Positions 26,813 through 35,087 are shown, counted from the stretch's first letter. The stretch: DNA of 64,000 bases from Alcanivorax sp. S6407 (GCF_023016115.1 NZ_JALKBH010000005.1:1-64000); one strand, 5' to 3'. Translations and numbers: made by a program. Notes: generated from the sequence alone by a model not told the origin.

Positions 26813-28063
26813 ATGAGACGACTTTCCGCACTGGCCCTGCTTGGGCTGGCATCCCCCGTATTGGCCACCAACGGCTACTTCTCCCATGGCTACGGCACCA
26901 TCAGCAAAGGCATGGCCGGCACTGGCGTGGCCTGGTCCCAGGACGCCATTGCCGCCGCCGCCAACCCGGCCGGGATGAGCTTTGTGGAAGATCGTCTGGA
27001 TGTGGGTGCCGAGTGGTTTTCTCCCCGCCGAGAGTATGAAGTGGAGGGTGGCCCTGCGGGTATGCCTCCCATGGGCACCTTCTACCTTCGGCCAGGTACC
27101 TATGAGAGCAGCTCCGAGCATTTCGTGATCCCGCATTTCGGTTACAAGCGCGCCCTGGATGACAAGCACACCGTGGGCCTCACCCTGTTCGGTAACGGTG
27201 GCATGAACACCGATTACGACAAGGATGCCATGGGCCCCTTCTACGGCGGGGATGCGGGTGTGAACCTGGAACAGCTGTTTATCATGCCGTCCTACAGCTT
27301 CCAGCTGGATGACAAGCAGGCGGTGGGCATTGCGCCGATCGTGGCCTACCAGCGTTTCGAGGCTCAGGGCCTGGCCGCGTTTTCCATGTTCTCCTCCGAT
27401 CCGGCCAACCTGAATGACAACGGCACCGACGAAAGCTGGGGCTATGGTGTTCAGCTGGGCTGGCAGGGTCGGGTGAGCGAGCAACTGCGCCTGGGTGCCA
27501 GCTACCGCTCACGCATCTACATGTCCGAGTTTGATGACTACGCCGGTCTGTTTGCCGAGCAGGGCGATTTCGATATCCCGCCCATGCTCAATGTGGGCCT
27601 GGCCTGGCAGGGTGGTCGTCATCATGTGCTGTTCGACGTGCAGCACGTGCGTTATTCCGAAGTGGATGCGGTGGGTAATTCCATCCAGCCCCTGCTTCTG
27701 CAGCAGAGCCGTCTGGGTGACGACAATGGTGCCGGCTTCGGCTGGGATGACATGACCACCTACAAGCTGGGCTACCAGTTGGACCTGACCAACGACACCC
27801 AGCTGCGTGCCGGTGTCAGCTATGGTGAGCAGCCGATTCCGGATGAGGAAGTACTGTTCAACATCCTTGCCCCGGGCGTGCAGGAGTGGCACTACACTGC
27901 TGGCGTGACCACCGCCCTGAACGACAAGTGGGACATTTCCGGCATGGCGTTCTACTCCCCGGAGAAGGAAGTGGAAGGCGAGAATCCGCTGGGCCCGGGC
28001 CAGACCATCGCCCTGCGCATGTACCAGATCGGCGCCTCGGTGAGCTTCGCCTATAAGTTTTAG
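26813..28063 (+). CDS. fadL: FadL/TodX-family outer-membrane porin
   Basis: 416 aa. Signal peptide MRRLSALALLGLASPVLA. The mature N-terminus TNGYFSHGYGTISKGMAGTG V, followed by SQDAIAAAANPAGMSFVEDR LD, is the hatch-domain signature (NPA motif) of FadL-type transporters for long-chain fatty acids or hydrocarbons. About 14 amphipathic beta-strands end in FAYKF, a typical barrel C-terminus. Alkane or fatty-acid uptake is likely in a hydrocarbon degrader. The symbol is used in the family sense. Confidence 0.92.
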   Translation: MRRLSALALLGLASPVLATNGYFSHGYGTISKGMAGTGVAWSQDAIAAAANPAGMSFVEDRLDVGAEWFSPRREYEVEGGPAGMPPMGTFYLRPGTYESSSEHFVIPHFGYKRALDDKHTVGLTLFGNGGMNTDYDKDAMGPFYGGDAGVNLEQLFIMPSYSFQLDDKQAVGIAPIVAYQRFEAQGLAAFSMFSSDPANLNDNGTDESWGYGVQLGWQGRVSEQLRLGASYRSRIYMSEFDDYAGLFAEQGDFDIPPMLNVGLAWQGGRHHVLFDVQHVRYSEVDAVGNSIQPLLLQQSRLGDDNGAGFGWDDMTTYKLGYQLDLTNDTQLRAGVSYGEQPIPDEEVLFNILAPGVQEWHYTAGVTTALNDKWDISGMAFYSPEKEVEGENPLGPGQTIALRMYQIGASVSFAYKF

Positions 28064-28077
28064 GCCGCTTCGCGGCT

Positions 28078-28110
28078 GCATCACGCTTCACGCAACATGC
28101 ACCACGCTTA
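28078..28110. repeat. Family C heptad arm after the fadL-like gene
   Basis: GCATCAC GCTTCAC GCAACAT GCACCAC GCTT, 7-bp period, 15 bp after the stop codon and just before the inverted-repeat element. Confidence 0.7.
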
Positions 28111-28166
28111 AGAAAAAGGACCGCTTTGCGGCACTGCTGTCCCACAGTTTGATTTAGCGAAGTCCG

Positions 28167-28197
28167 AAACCCGCCAGGCTGGCAAGCCGGCGGGTTT
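28167..28197. terminator. Bidirectional hairpin between convergent genes
   Basis: AAACCCGCC (28167-28175) pairs with GGCGGGTTT (28189-28197), with inner GCC/GGC pairing. T-rich on the plus side (TTTCTCTGTTT). It could end transcription from both sides. Confidence 0.6.
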
Positions 28198-28256
28198 CTC
28201 TGTTTAGGGAAACAGGATTTCACCGGCGCATTTTGACACTCGCAGATGCCTGTCTC

Positions 28257-28323
28257 GTGGGAGCCTGCTTGCAGGCGAATGTTGGTGCGGAAAAGGACTA
28301 TTCGCTTGCAAGCAAGCTCCCAC
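28257..28323. repeat. REP pair
   Basis: GTGGGAGCCTGCTTGCAGGC GAA faces TTCGCTTGCAAGCAAGCTCC CAC around about 20 bp. Two units in inverted orientation, nested in the inverted-repeat element. Confidence 0.85.
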
Positions 28324-28443
28324 AGGAGAAGGCGCCTCCACTTCCTCAGGATCTTCATGAAACTGTGGGACAGCAGTGGCTTTGCGGTCCTTTTTTTGTG
28401 GCTGCTTGAGATTCGAGGCGATTGCATGTGATGCCGATGCTTC

Positions 28444-29643
28444 TTAATCCACTAGTCCTTCTTTCAGTCCGGCAACGGTCTTTACCATTTGCAGGCGCAG
28501 CCACGGGATCTGTTCCATGAGGGGAAAGAACAGATCCCGGCCAGTGGAAACCAGGCGGCTGTGGGATTGGAAAGCCGGGGTTAACCAGCGGCTCATGCGT
28601 TGATAAAAACGGATCTGCGGGCCTCGTTGTCTGTGGTAGGTCTCCCAGACTGCAGGCCAACTGTCCGATGTGGCCACCGCCTTGCCAATGGCCCGGGCAT
28701 CCAGCAGGGCCATATTGGCCCCCTGGCCCAGTTGCGGGCTCATGCCATGGGCGGCATCACCGATCACGCCTAGTCGGTTCTTTCCCCAACAATCCATGAT
28801 CACGTCCCGATAGGTCGCAGCCAGCAGCTGGCTCTGATGACTGAGAGGGGCCAGAAAGGTTTCCAGTTCTGGCCAGAGTTGCAGTGCCTGTTGCCGCCAG
28901 AAGCTGAAATCAAAGTCGGGATGCTGCCAATCTGCCATCTGTGAGACTGGCAGGCTCCAGAAGAAGCTGGCGAGGGGCTGGCCGGGTTTGTCCGGCTGGC
29001 TTCCTGTGGGCAGGATGCCTGCCATCTGGCTGGCATGGTGGTAGCGTTGTTGCAGCAACGGCGCCGCAAAGGCGTTGACCATGGGCTGCATGGACCACAT
29101 GGCGCCCCAGGGGTAAAGCTGGTCAAAGCGGGTCCAGGCGGCGGGGCGAAGCTGGCTGTGGCTACCATTGGCAATCAGTATGGCATCGAACCGAAAGGAT
29201 TGGCTGGCTCCCTGGTGTTCCGTCTCCACCATGGTGTGGTCTTCGGCCGTGTCCACGGTTGCGACGGTATGTCCCATCAGGCGCTGGTGAGGCAGGCTTT
29301 GCAGGTGCTTACTAAGAACATGACAGAGACTGGCACGGTGGATACCAAGGCCATGGAGCTTAGTGTCCAGGGTGCCATAGGAGGTGTTCATGATCCGGCG
29401 GCCGCTGCGGGTGTGGCCGACCAGGGCATCAATCCGGGCACCATAATGCGTAATGGCTTCGTACAGGCCCATTTCCCGAAGTACTTGCAACCCGGAAGGT
29501 TGAAGCAGCAAGCCTGCCCCAACAGGTTCCAGCGTTTTGGCACGCTCAATCAGTGTGACTCGATGCCCCTGTTCTGCAAGTACTGCGGCTGTAGCCAGTC
29601 CAGCGGTGCCTGCGCCAATCAATGCAATGGATTGTGGCTGCAA
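28444..29643 (-). CDS. FAD-dependent monooxygenase (aromatic-hydroxylase type)
   Basis: 399 aa, cytosolic. The N-terminal dinucleotide-binding motif SIALIGAGTAGLATAAVLAE has the GxGxxG pattern and E33-type acidic end (LIERAKTLEPVGAG). The second FAD motif RLGVIGDAAHGMSPQLGQGA N holds the GD signature of class A flavin monooxygenases (UbiH, salicylate and p-hydroxybenzoate hydroxylase relatives). It is probably NAD(P)H-dependent. The substrate is not evident from the neighbours: a FadL-type porin on one side and fpr on the other. It is monocistronic. Confidence 0.88.
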   Translation of the reverse strand: MQPQSIALIGAGTAGLATAAVLAEQGHRVTLIERAKTLEPVGAGLLLQPSGLQVLREMGLYEAITHYGARIDALVGHTRSGRRIMNTSYGTLDTKLHGLGIHRASLCHVLSKHLQSLPHQRLMGHTVATVDTAEDHTMVETEHQGASQSFRFDAILIANGSHSQLRPAAWTRFDQLYPWGAMWSMQPMVNAFAAPLLQQRYHHASQMAGILPTGSQPDKPGQPLASFFWSLPVSQMADWQHPDFDFSFWRQQALQLWPELETFLAPLSHQSQLLAATYRDVIMDCWGKNRLGVIGDAAHGMSPQLGQGANMALLDARAIGKAVATSDSWPAVWETYHRQRGPQIRFYQRMSRWLTPAFQSHSRLVSTGRDLFFPLMEQIPWLRLQMVKTVAGLKEGLVD

Positions 29644-29757
29644 AAGTCACGTCCCCCTCAAAGGCAAACATATTCATAGTAGCAGTTTGCGAGGGACAGG
29701 TTCATGGCCGGGACATAGCCTGATGTAGGCGCTCTCTGTGCTCGTCAGGGGATTTAC

Positions 29758-29775
29758 ACGTCAGGCATCCGGCAG
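29758..29775. repeat. Family E heptad remnant
   Basis: ACGTCAGGCATCCGGCAG: two and a half heptads of the GCGTCAG/GCATCCG type, between the FAD monooxygenase start and the fpr terminator. Confidence 0.4.
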
Positions 29776-29780
29776 CAACA

Positions 29781-29805
29781 AAAAAGGGCCGCGAAAGCGG
29801 CCCTT
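29781..29805 (-). terminator. Rho-independent terminator of fpr
   Basis: AAGGGCCGC (29784-29792), GAAA loop, GCGGCCCTT (29797-29805), with an A-run on the left that reads as a T-run on the minus strand. It lies 42 bp past the fpr stop. Confidence 0.9.
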
Positions 29806-29812
29806 GTCTTCA

Positions 29813-29847
29813 AGCATGTTGCGTGAAGCGTGCAGCATGTTGCGTCT
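29813..29847. repeat. Family C heptad arm at the end of fpr
   Basis: AGCATGT TGCGTGA AGCGTGC AGCATGT TGCGTCT, 7-bp period, running up to the fpr stop codon. Confidence 0.75.
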
Positions 29848-30623
29848 CACTTCTCCACAAACGCCCGCTCGATCACGTATTCGCCCAGTACCCCGGCACG
29901 GGTTTCCTTGAAGCCCCAGTTGTCGAGGATCTCGGTGGTGTCCTTGAGCATGGCCGGGCTGCCGCAGAGCATGAAGCGGTCGTTCTCCAGGCTCGGCTTC
30001 GGCAGACCCAGATCGTCGAAGATCTTGCCGCTGCTCATCAGGTCGGTGAGACGACCCTGATTGCGGAACGGCTCGCGGGTCACCGTCGGATAATAGAGCA
30101 GTTTGCCCTTCACGAACTCGCCGAAGAATTCATTGTTCGGCAGCTCGTTCTCAATGATGTCCTGATAGGCCAGCTCGGACACATGGCGCACGCCGTGGGT
30201 CAGGATCACATGGTCGTACTGATCGTACACTTCCGGATCCTTGATGATGCTCATGAACGGCGCCAGACCCGTGCCTGTGGAGAGCAGCCACAGGTTCTTG
30301 CCCGGCAGCAGGTGGTCAGCCACCAGAGTGCCGGTGGGCTTGCGGCTCACGTAGATCTTGTCGCCGGGCTGGATCTTCTGCAGCTGGGAGGTGAGCGGGC
30401 CATCCGGTACCTTGATGCTGAAAAACTCCAGCTCTTCCTCGTAGTTGGCGCTGGCAATGGAATAGGCGCGCAGCAGCGGACGGCCATTGTCCTGTTCAAG
30501 ACCGATCATGGTGAAGTGGCCATTCTTGAAACGGAAACCCGAGTCCCGGCTGGTGGTGAAGCTGAACAGGGTGTCGTTCCAGTGGCGAACGCTAGTAACG
30601 GTTTCGGTATTCAAATTAGACAT
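29847..30623 (-). CDS. fpr: Ferredoxin/flavodoxin-NADP+ reductase
   Basis: 258 aa, the bacterial subclass I/II length. It transfers electrons between NADPH and ferredoxin or flavodoxin. FAD-binding RPLLRAYSIASANYEEELEF matches the RxYS motif; NADP-binding LLSTGTGLAPFMSI; and the C-terminal LCGSPAMLKDTTEIL and VLGEYVIERAFVEK, where bacterial Fpr enzymes end in a short acidic/basic tail. In Pseudomonas fpr is induced by superoxide through the divergent LysR regulator FinR. The same divergent pair is present here. Confidence 0.96.
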   Translation of the reverse strand: MSNLNTETVTSVRHWNDTLFSFTTSRDSGFRFKNGHFTMIGLEQDNGRPLLRAYSIASANYEEELEFFSIKVPDGPLTSQLQKIQPGDKIYVSRKPTGTLVADHLLPGKNLWLLSTGTGLAPFMSIIKDPEVYDQYDHVILTHGVRHVSELAYQDIIENELPNNEFFGEFVKGKLLYYPTVTREPFRNQGRLTDLMSSGKIFDDLGLPKPSLENDRFMLCGSPAMLKDTTEILDNWGFKETRAGVLGEYVIERAFVEK

Positions 30624-30679
30624 AGTTAAATCAGCGCTTATTCCAAAATTCCAGTTGGTGGAAATTTAATCGAAGTCTT

Positions 30680-30731
30680 GTTATCGGTAAAATGGGTAAT
30701 TACGATATTGTATATCGGCATTACCGATAAC
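30680..30731. promoter_or_regulatory. Candidate FinR operator region
   Basis: Perfect 11-bp inverted repeat: GTTATCGGTAA (30680-30690) and TTACCGATAAC (30721-30731), 30 bp apart. The second site also makes a compact dyad TATCGG-CATTA-CCGATA (30713-30729) with the ATC-N9-GAT shape of LysR T-N11-A boxes. It is 57-108 bp upstream of fpr. The regulator identity is inferred from the neighbourhood. Confidence 0.6.
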
Positions 30732-30894
30732 GCGGCACGCATCACGCTACACGCAACAACGCGGGCCAGTGATGGTGGAGGCGGAAATGTTTGTTGCGCG
30801 CGCTGCCGAATTGGGCGCGGGGAAGAGATTCCTGAATAATCAGGCGGTTATCGCGTTGTTGCGTGTTGCGTGTTGCATGAAGCGTGATGCCGCG
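30731..30894. repeat. Family C heptad cassette, both arms
   Basis: Left arm 30731-30763 (GCGGCACGCATCACGCTACA then CGCAACAACGCG). Right arm 30852-30894 (CGCGTTGTTGCGTGTTGCGT and on to GATGCCGC). Inverted arms around about 88 bp. It occupies most of the space between the operator and the finR start, so finR mRNA would carry it in its leader if transcription starts at the operator. Confidence 0.85.
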
Positions 30895-30906
30895 ACCGGA
30901 GGGAGC

Positions 30907-31791
30907 ATGAAATTCACCCTGCGCCAGCTCCAGGTGTTCCTGGCCACGGCGCATCACGAGAACATCAGCAAGGCGGCGGAAAGCCTGAGCATGAGCCAGT
31001 CGGCGGCCTCGGGGGCGCTGAAGGAGCTGGAAAGGCTCTATGAGGTGAAGTTCTTCGAGCGGGCCGGCAAGCGCTTGAAACTCAATGAGCTGGGGCGACA
31101 GTTCTGGCCGCGGGCAGAGGCGCTGCTGGCCCAGGCCCGGGAACTGGAGGCCGACCTGCAAAGCCATAAGGACCTGGGCCAGTTGAATGTGGGCGCCACC
31201 CTGACCATTGGTAACTATCTGGCGGTGGGGATCATGGCGGACTACATGGCCCAGCAGCCGGGCGCCCGGGTACATCTGGAAGTGGCCAATACCCGCTCCA
31301 TTGTCGATCGGGTGCTGGGCTTTGAACTGGACCTTGGACTGATCGAAGGCGAGCTGAATCATCCGGATCTGGAGTTGCTGCCCTGGCGGGAGGATGAGCT
31401 GGTGGTGTTCTGCAGCCCGCAGCATGAGTTGGCCAGCAAGCAGGCGCTGACGGATGACGATCTGCGCCGCGCTCCCTGGATCGTTCGCGAGTCTGGTTCC
31501 GGTACCCGGCAGACCTTCGAGCGGGCCCTGCATGGGCTGGTACCGGAGTTGAATTTGGCCCTGGAGCTGGAGCATACCGAGGCGATCAAGCGGGCGGTGG
31601 AAGCCGGGCTTGGCATCAGCTGTCTGTCGCGGGTGTGTCTGCGTGAGGCGTTTCGTCGGGGGTCGCTGGTGGAGTTGCCGGTGCCGCACCGTGACTTCAG
31701 TCGGGATTTTTATTTTGTGCTGCACCGTCAGAAATATCGCAGCCCGGGGATTGAGAGGTGGCTGGAATTATGTCGCGCATCCGCATTGTAG
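30907..31791 (+). CDS. finR: LysR-family regulator, FinR-like
   Basis: 294 aa from the ATG at 30907, GGAGGGAGC upstream. Helix-turn-helix at about 4-62 (MKFTLRQLQVFLATAHHENI SKAAESLSMSQSAASGALKE). The effector domain follows, with no obvious redox cysteine pair. Divergent from fpr, the position of FinR in Pseudomonas, where it activates fpr under superoxide/iron stress. It overlaps the downstream peptidase gene. The symbol is assigned by context and similarity of layout. Confidence 0.85.
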   Translation: MKFTLRQLQVFLATAHHENISKAAESLSMSQSAASGALKELERLYEVKFFERAGKRLKLNELGRQFWPRAEALLAQARELEADLQSHKDLGQLNVGATLTIGNYLAVGIMADYMAQQPGARVHLEVANTRSIVDRVLGFELDLGLIEGELNHPDLELLPWREDELVVFCSPQHELASKQALTDDDLRRAPWIVRESGSGTRQTFERALHGLVPELNLALELEHTEAIKRAVEAGLGISCLSRVCLREAFRRGSLVELPVPHRDFSRDFYFVLHRQKYRSPGIERWLELCRASAL

Positions 31792-32300
31792 TGCGTCGTT
31801 TGTTGTTGGTGGTGGTTGCCGTACTGGTGGCGGGCCTGTTTCTGCCAGAGAGTCGTCAGATTCCGGTGGTCGGCGCTGGCAGCGGCGACTGGCATCCGGA
31901 TACGTTCTGGTATTACCCCTGGGGTCGCTCCGGGGTGCACAAGGGGGTGGATATCTTTGCCATCAAGGGCACACCGGTACTGGCCAGTAGTGGCGGGGTG
32001 GTGCTTTTCCGCGGCGAGCTGGCCCGCGGAGGCAGGGTTGTGCTGATGCTGGGGCCGAAGTGGCGCCTGCATTATTACGCTCACCTGGACCAGACGGTTG
32101 GCAATGGGCTGTGGCTGGCTGAGGGGGACCAGTTGGGCACAGTGGGTGACAGTGGTAATGCTGCCGGCAAGCCGCCCCATCTGCATTACTCGCTGGTGAG
32201 CCTGCTGCCTCTGATCTGGAAGGCGGATGGCGCCCCCCAGGGTTGGAAGAAGATGTTTTATCTGGACCCTCTCCGCCACTTTGCCGGGGGAGGTCAATGA
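31770..32300 (+). CDS. M23-family metallopeptidase (LytM-type)
   Basis: 176 aa from the ATG at 31770, which overlaps the end of finR by 22 bp. One N-terminal TM or signal anchor (RRLLLVVVAVLVAGLFL). The zinc site is complete: HKGVD (HxxxD) and PPHLHYSL (HxH), with the second-shell LHYYAHLD. It should hydrolyse peptidoglycan cross-bridges or act on the cell envelope. It overlaps cobS by 4 bp (ATGA), so finR, this gene and cobS form one tightly packed unit. Confidence 0.92.
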   Translation: MSRIRIVVRRLLLVVVAVLVAGLFLPESRQIPVVGAGSGDWHPDTFWYYPWGRSGVHKGVDIFAIKGTPVLASSGGVVLFRGELARGGRVVLMLGPKWRLHYYAHLDQTVGNGLWLAEGDQLGTVGDSGNAAGKPPHLHYSLVSLLPLIWKADGAPQGWKKMFYLDPLRHFAGGGQ

Positions 32301-33055
32301 AGGGGAACGGCTTCAGCCTGCAACGGGAATGGCAGGCATTCTGGCTGGCGCTGGGATTTTTGACCCGAATTCCCATGCTGGTAAAGGTGGACTACTCCCA
32401 GCGCCTGATGAACCAGTGCAGCGTTTATTTTCCTTTGGTGGGGTTGCTGCTGGGCGCGCTGTACGCGGGGCTGTATAGCCTGCTGGCCATGTTGTGGTCG
32501 CCACAGGTCTGTGTGCTTCTGGTGGTGGCCTTTCATCTCTGGATCACCGGTGCCTTTCATGAGGACGGCATGGCAGACAGTGCCGATGGTCTCGGTGGAG
32601 GCTATACCGTGGCGCGCCGGCTCGAGATCATGAAAGACAGCCGCATCGGCACCTATGGTGCGGCGGCGCTGGTGATGGTGCTGCTGTTAAAAGTGGTACT
32701 GCAGACCGAAGTGTCGCCGGTATGGCTGGGCCTGCTGTTGGCGCCTGCCATCAGTCGACTCACTCCGCTTTGTCTGATGCGATGGCTGCCGTATGTGAGT
32801 GACCCGGATACCAGCAAGAGCAAACCGGTGGCGGAGGGGTTCAGCGGTCAGCGGTTGGCGGTGGCCGCGGTGGGCGTTGCGTTCATCGCCCTTGCCTTTC
32901 AGGTAACGCTGGCGGCGCTGATATCGATCGCTCTGGTGGTTGTGGTCTGGGGAGGCATGCTCAGGAAAAATCTGGGCGGCTACACCGGCGATGCCCTGGG
33001 TGCCAGCGTAGTGTTATCGGAGCTGGTGTTCCTGTTGTTGCTGGCGGCGTCCTGA
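32297..33055 (+). CDS. cobS: Adenosylcobinamide-GDP ribazoletransferase
   Basis: 252 aa from the ATG at 32297. It is a membrane enzyme that joins alpha-ribazole to adenosylcobinamide-GDP, the last assembly step of cobalamin. GFLTRIPM near the N-terminus, then FHEDGMADSADGLGGGYTVA RRLEIMKDSRIGTYGA, the family metal/substrate signature. Several TM helices follow to the end. No other cob gene or cobalamin riboswitch is visible here; it may serve salvage with enzymes encoded elsewhere. Confidence 0.95.
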   Translation: MKGNGFSLQREWQAFWLALGFLTRIPMLVKVDYSQRLMNQCSVYFPLVGLLLGALYAGLYSLLAMLWSPQVCVLLVVAFHLWITGAFHEDGMADSADGLGGGYTVARRLEIMKDSRIGTYGAAALVMVLLLKVVLQTEVSPVWLGLLLAPAISRLTPLCLMRWLPYVSDPDTSKSKPVAEGFSGQRLAVAAVGVAFIALAFQVTLAALISIALVVVVWGGMLRKNLGGYTGDALGASVVLSELVFLLLLAAS

Positions 33056-33068
33056 TGGGCATTCAGTA

Positions 33069-33157
33069 TCGAGTGACGAGAAGCGAGTGACGAAAATCTA
33101 AAACAAACCACTGTCCGGGTTTGGCCTTTCGCAACTCGTTACTCGCAACTCGAAACT
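33069..33157. repeat. Family B heptad cassette between converging stop codons
   Basis: Left arm 33069-33095 (CGAGTGA CGAGAAG CGAGTGA CGAAAA), right arm 33128-33157 (TTTCGCAACTCGTTACTCGC AACTCGAAA). It fills the gap between cobS (stop 33055) and the minus-strand lipoprotein, whose stop codon (33156-33158) is built into the last bases of the arm. Confidence 0.85.
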
Positions 33158-33950
33158 AATCAGGCAAATACTTCTGCCGCACAATCCCTTTCAGTTTTTC
33201 ATAAGGCAACACCAGTTTCGGCTGTCCCATGGCATAGGGGGCGATGTGGTAGACGTTGTACTGCAGCACCATGCCCTCGCCGTTGAAGTAGCCATCATCG
33301 GTCTTCTCGAAGGGCCAGCTTTCCCGGAAGGTCTGGTCCAGCTGCTGGGCATCCAGCCAGTCGCGGTGCACCTGTTGTGCAAGGGTCCAGAAATCGGATT
33401 CCTTGCCCGGCACCAGCAGATCTTCCAGCTTCAGCCATTGCTGGCGCTGCAGGTCCCAATGGAAGTAACCCACATTGGGTTGGCCATGGGCGCCGCCGGT
33501 GTATTCGTAGCTTTCCATGCTCAGGGTCAGCAAGTCATTCTCGATTCGTTGCTGTTTTACCGAGGCGCGTAATTCCCAGCCCTGTTGCGAGGCCATGGCC
33601 ATGTCCGCGGCGTCGGCGAGAAAGGCATCGGCGAGCCCTTCTATGCTGCCATCATGGACGGCGTCCCCTTCCATGCGCACCATCATGGCGGCTAAACGGG
33701 TTTCGATGGCCTTGTTGAGCACCGGTTGCTGCTCGTAATTAAGCCAGTTCACCTGCACGCTGGGGCAACCTTTGCCGTCGCATTGTGGTGCGCTCTTTTT
33801 CAGCTCGATGCGAATCCGGGTGGGAGGGCGAGGGGTGTCCGCACTGTGGCGATGAGTGTCGGCATCCGCCGGTGTTTTGCCTGTTGGATCCGTGTTGTCG
33901 CAACCACTCAGCAGCAGTAGGCCAAACAGCAGCGCCATTGTCATACGCAT
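33156..33950 (-). CDS. DUF3298/RsiV-like lipoprotein
   Basis: 264 aa. Signal peptide with lipobox LLSGC (C16), so it is probably a lipoprotein. Residues from about 45 form a DUF4163/DUF3298-type domain: PSVQVNWLNYEQQPVLNKAI, SMESYEYTGGAHGQPNVGYF, and PYAMGQPKLVLPYEKLKGIV. The GGAH segment is the conserved core. Relatives include the extracytoplasmic part of RsiV anti-sigma factors (lysozyme binding), but the membrane anti-sigma part is absent. The function is unknown. Confidence 0.88.
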   Translation of the reverse strand: MRMTMALLFGLLLLSGCDNTDPTGKTPADADTHRHSADTPRPPTRIRIELKKSAPQCDGKGCPSVQVNWLNYEQQPVLNKAIETRLAAMMVRMEGDAVHDGSIEGLADAFLADAADMAMASQQGWELRASVKQQRIENDLLTLSMESYEYTGGAHGQPNVGYFHWDLQRQQWLKLEDLLVPGKESDFWTLAQQVHRDWLDAQQLDQTFRESWPFEKTDDGYFNGEGMVLQYNVYHIAPYAMGQPKLVLPYEKLKGIVRQKYLPD

Positions 33951-34100
33951 GACCTAACCTTCCCCTCATTAGTGAACATTGGTGAACGCATTTAAGAGCA
34001 GCCCCCCGCGGCGTTCAAGTTGCCTTTTGCAACCGTGATGGGCAGCCTCTATGCTGCGAGCGCCCGCATGGGCCGAGATTGCTGAAAATGGGAGAGAGCG

Positions 34101-34547
34101 ATGAGTTTTTGGACTGTATATCTGTCCGGTGAGATCCACACCGATTGGCGCGAACGGATCATCCAGGGTTGTGCCGAACGGGAACTGGATATCGAATTTA
34201 CCAGCCCGGTGACCGATCACGAAGCCAGCGACAAGGTAGGCGTGAATATTCTCGGCGCGGAAGACAAACGCTTCTGGGAAGATCGACTGGGCGCCGGCAT
34301 CAACGGCATCCGCACCCGCAAGCTGATCGATGAGGCGGATCTGGTGGTGGTTCGCTTCGGGCCCCAGTACAAGCAATGGAATGCGGCCTTTGATGCGGGC
34401 TATACCGCAGCCCTGGGTACGCCCATGATCATCCTCCACGAGGAAGAGCATGATCACCCGCTCAAGGAAGTGGATGCGGCGGCTGACGCCGTGGCCCGCA
34501 CTCCTGAGCAAGTGGTGGAAATGCTGACGTATATTCTCAAGGCATAA
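34101..34547 (+). CDS. ytoQ: YtoQ-family protein
   Basis: 148 aa, GGGAGAG upstream. YtoQ family, related in fold to nucleoside 2-deoxyribosyltransferases: VYLSGEIHTDWRERI, LGAEDKRFWEDRLGAGINGI RTRKLI and the active-site-like NAAFDAGYTAALGTPMIILH. It is cytosolic; the biochemical role is unknown. Confidence 0.92.
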   Translation: MSFWTVYLSGEIHTDWRERIIQGCAERELDIEFTSPVTDHEASDKVGVNILGAEDKRFWEDRLGAGINGIRTRKLIDEADLVVVRFGPQYKQWNAAFDAGYTAALGTPMIILHEEEHDHPLKEVDAAADAVARTPEQVVEMLTYILKA

Positions 34548-34901
34548 CCATCCTGTCTGGCGCCCCAGCTCGGGGCGCCAACCGATGTCCCCGACCTGCT
34601 GTGGTCCATGCTGGCATGACGATCCGGCGCCGGTGTAAACCTCGCAGCACCCATCGCCTTGCGAGCAAGGCTCCTACAGGGGAGGCTTTACCTCTCTGTA
34701 GGAGTGGTGGTTCCACCGTGATTTTCGGGATAACAGTCAGGCCAGGATCGGTATTGCGGTGTAGGTTCATTTCCTCCATCCCGCAATGATCCAGGTATTA
34801 TCAACACTCCTTCCTGAATCTTTTTCATTTTCTCCGGAGAGAAACCGTTTTGCTGTTGTCATACCTGCTGACGTTCACTGTTGAGTAGTCAAGGAGCGAA
34901 C
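34548..34901. repeat. REP-type intergenic mosaic
   Basis: A REP variant (CATGCTGGCATGACGATCCG at 34606) is followed by GCCTTGCGAGCAAGGCTCCT AC (34654-34676) and a third unit with stem GGTGGTTCCACC (34706-34717) ending in GTGATTTTCG. The same three-part arrangement recurs at 46297-46415. Beyond 34730 nothing is recognised except the ribosome site of the next gene. Confidence 0.7.
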
Positions 34902-35087
34902 ATGACAAGCAAGGTTCTGGCCGCCGCAGCCCTGATGTTGGTAACCACCGCCTCGGCCTGGGCGGAAAGCGCAGACGGCGCCCCCGTGTCTGGCTCATCG
35001 CCGGAGCAGGTGGAGTTGAAGAAGGATGCGGGCACAGAGAATCGTGGCGACCGTGATGCAGCACCGGATTTCAGCCCGGCCGAGTGA
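34902..35087 (+). CDS. Small exported peptide, unknown
   Basis: 61 aa from the ATG at 34902 (AAGGAG upstream). Signal peptide MTSKVLAAAALMLVTTASAW A. The mature part is about 40 aa, acidic, low complexity (ESADGAPVSGSSPEQVELKK). No family is recognised. The good ribosome site and signal support a real small gene. Confidence 0.6.
   Translation: MTSKVLAAAALMLVTTASAWAESADGAPVSGSSPEQVELKKDAGTENRGDRDAAPDFSPAE

Larger units (their letters stand above)
28113..28397. mobile_element. MITE-like inverted-repeat element holding a hairpin and a REP pair
   Basis: Arms of about 38 bp: 28113-28150 (AAAAAGGACCGC ... CACTGCTGTCCCACAGTTT) and 28360-28397 (AAACTGTGGGACAGCAGTG ... GCGGTCCTTTTTTT). The arms match exactly over 19 bp plus the outer GGACCGC. 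Between them are a terminator-type hairpin (28167-28197) and a REP pair (28257-28323). It sits between convergent genes. No coding sequence. Mobility is inferred from structure only; no target duplication was recognised. Confidence 0.55.

Noticed and set aside
32243-32296. Upstream extension of cobS
   Set aside because: The extra 18 codons overlap the peptidase gene and lack a ribosome site; the ATGA overlap at 32297 is the natural start.
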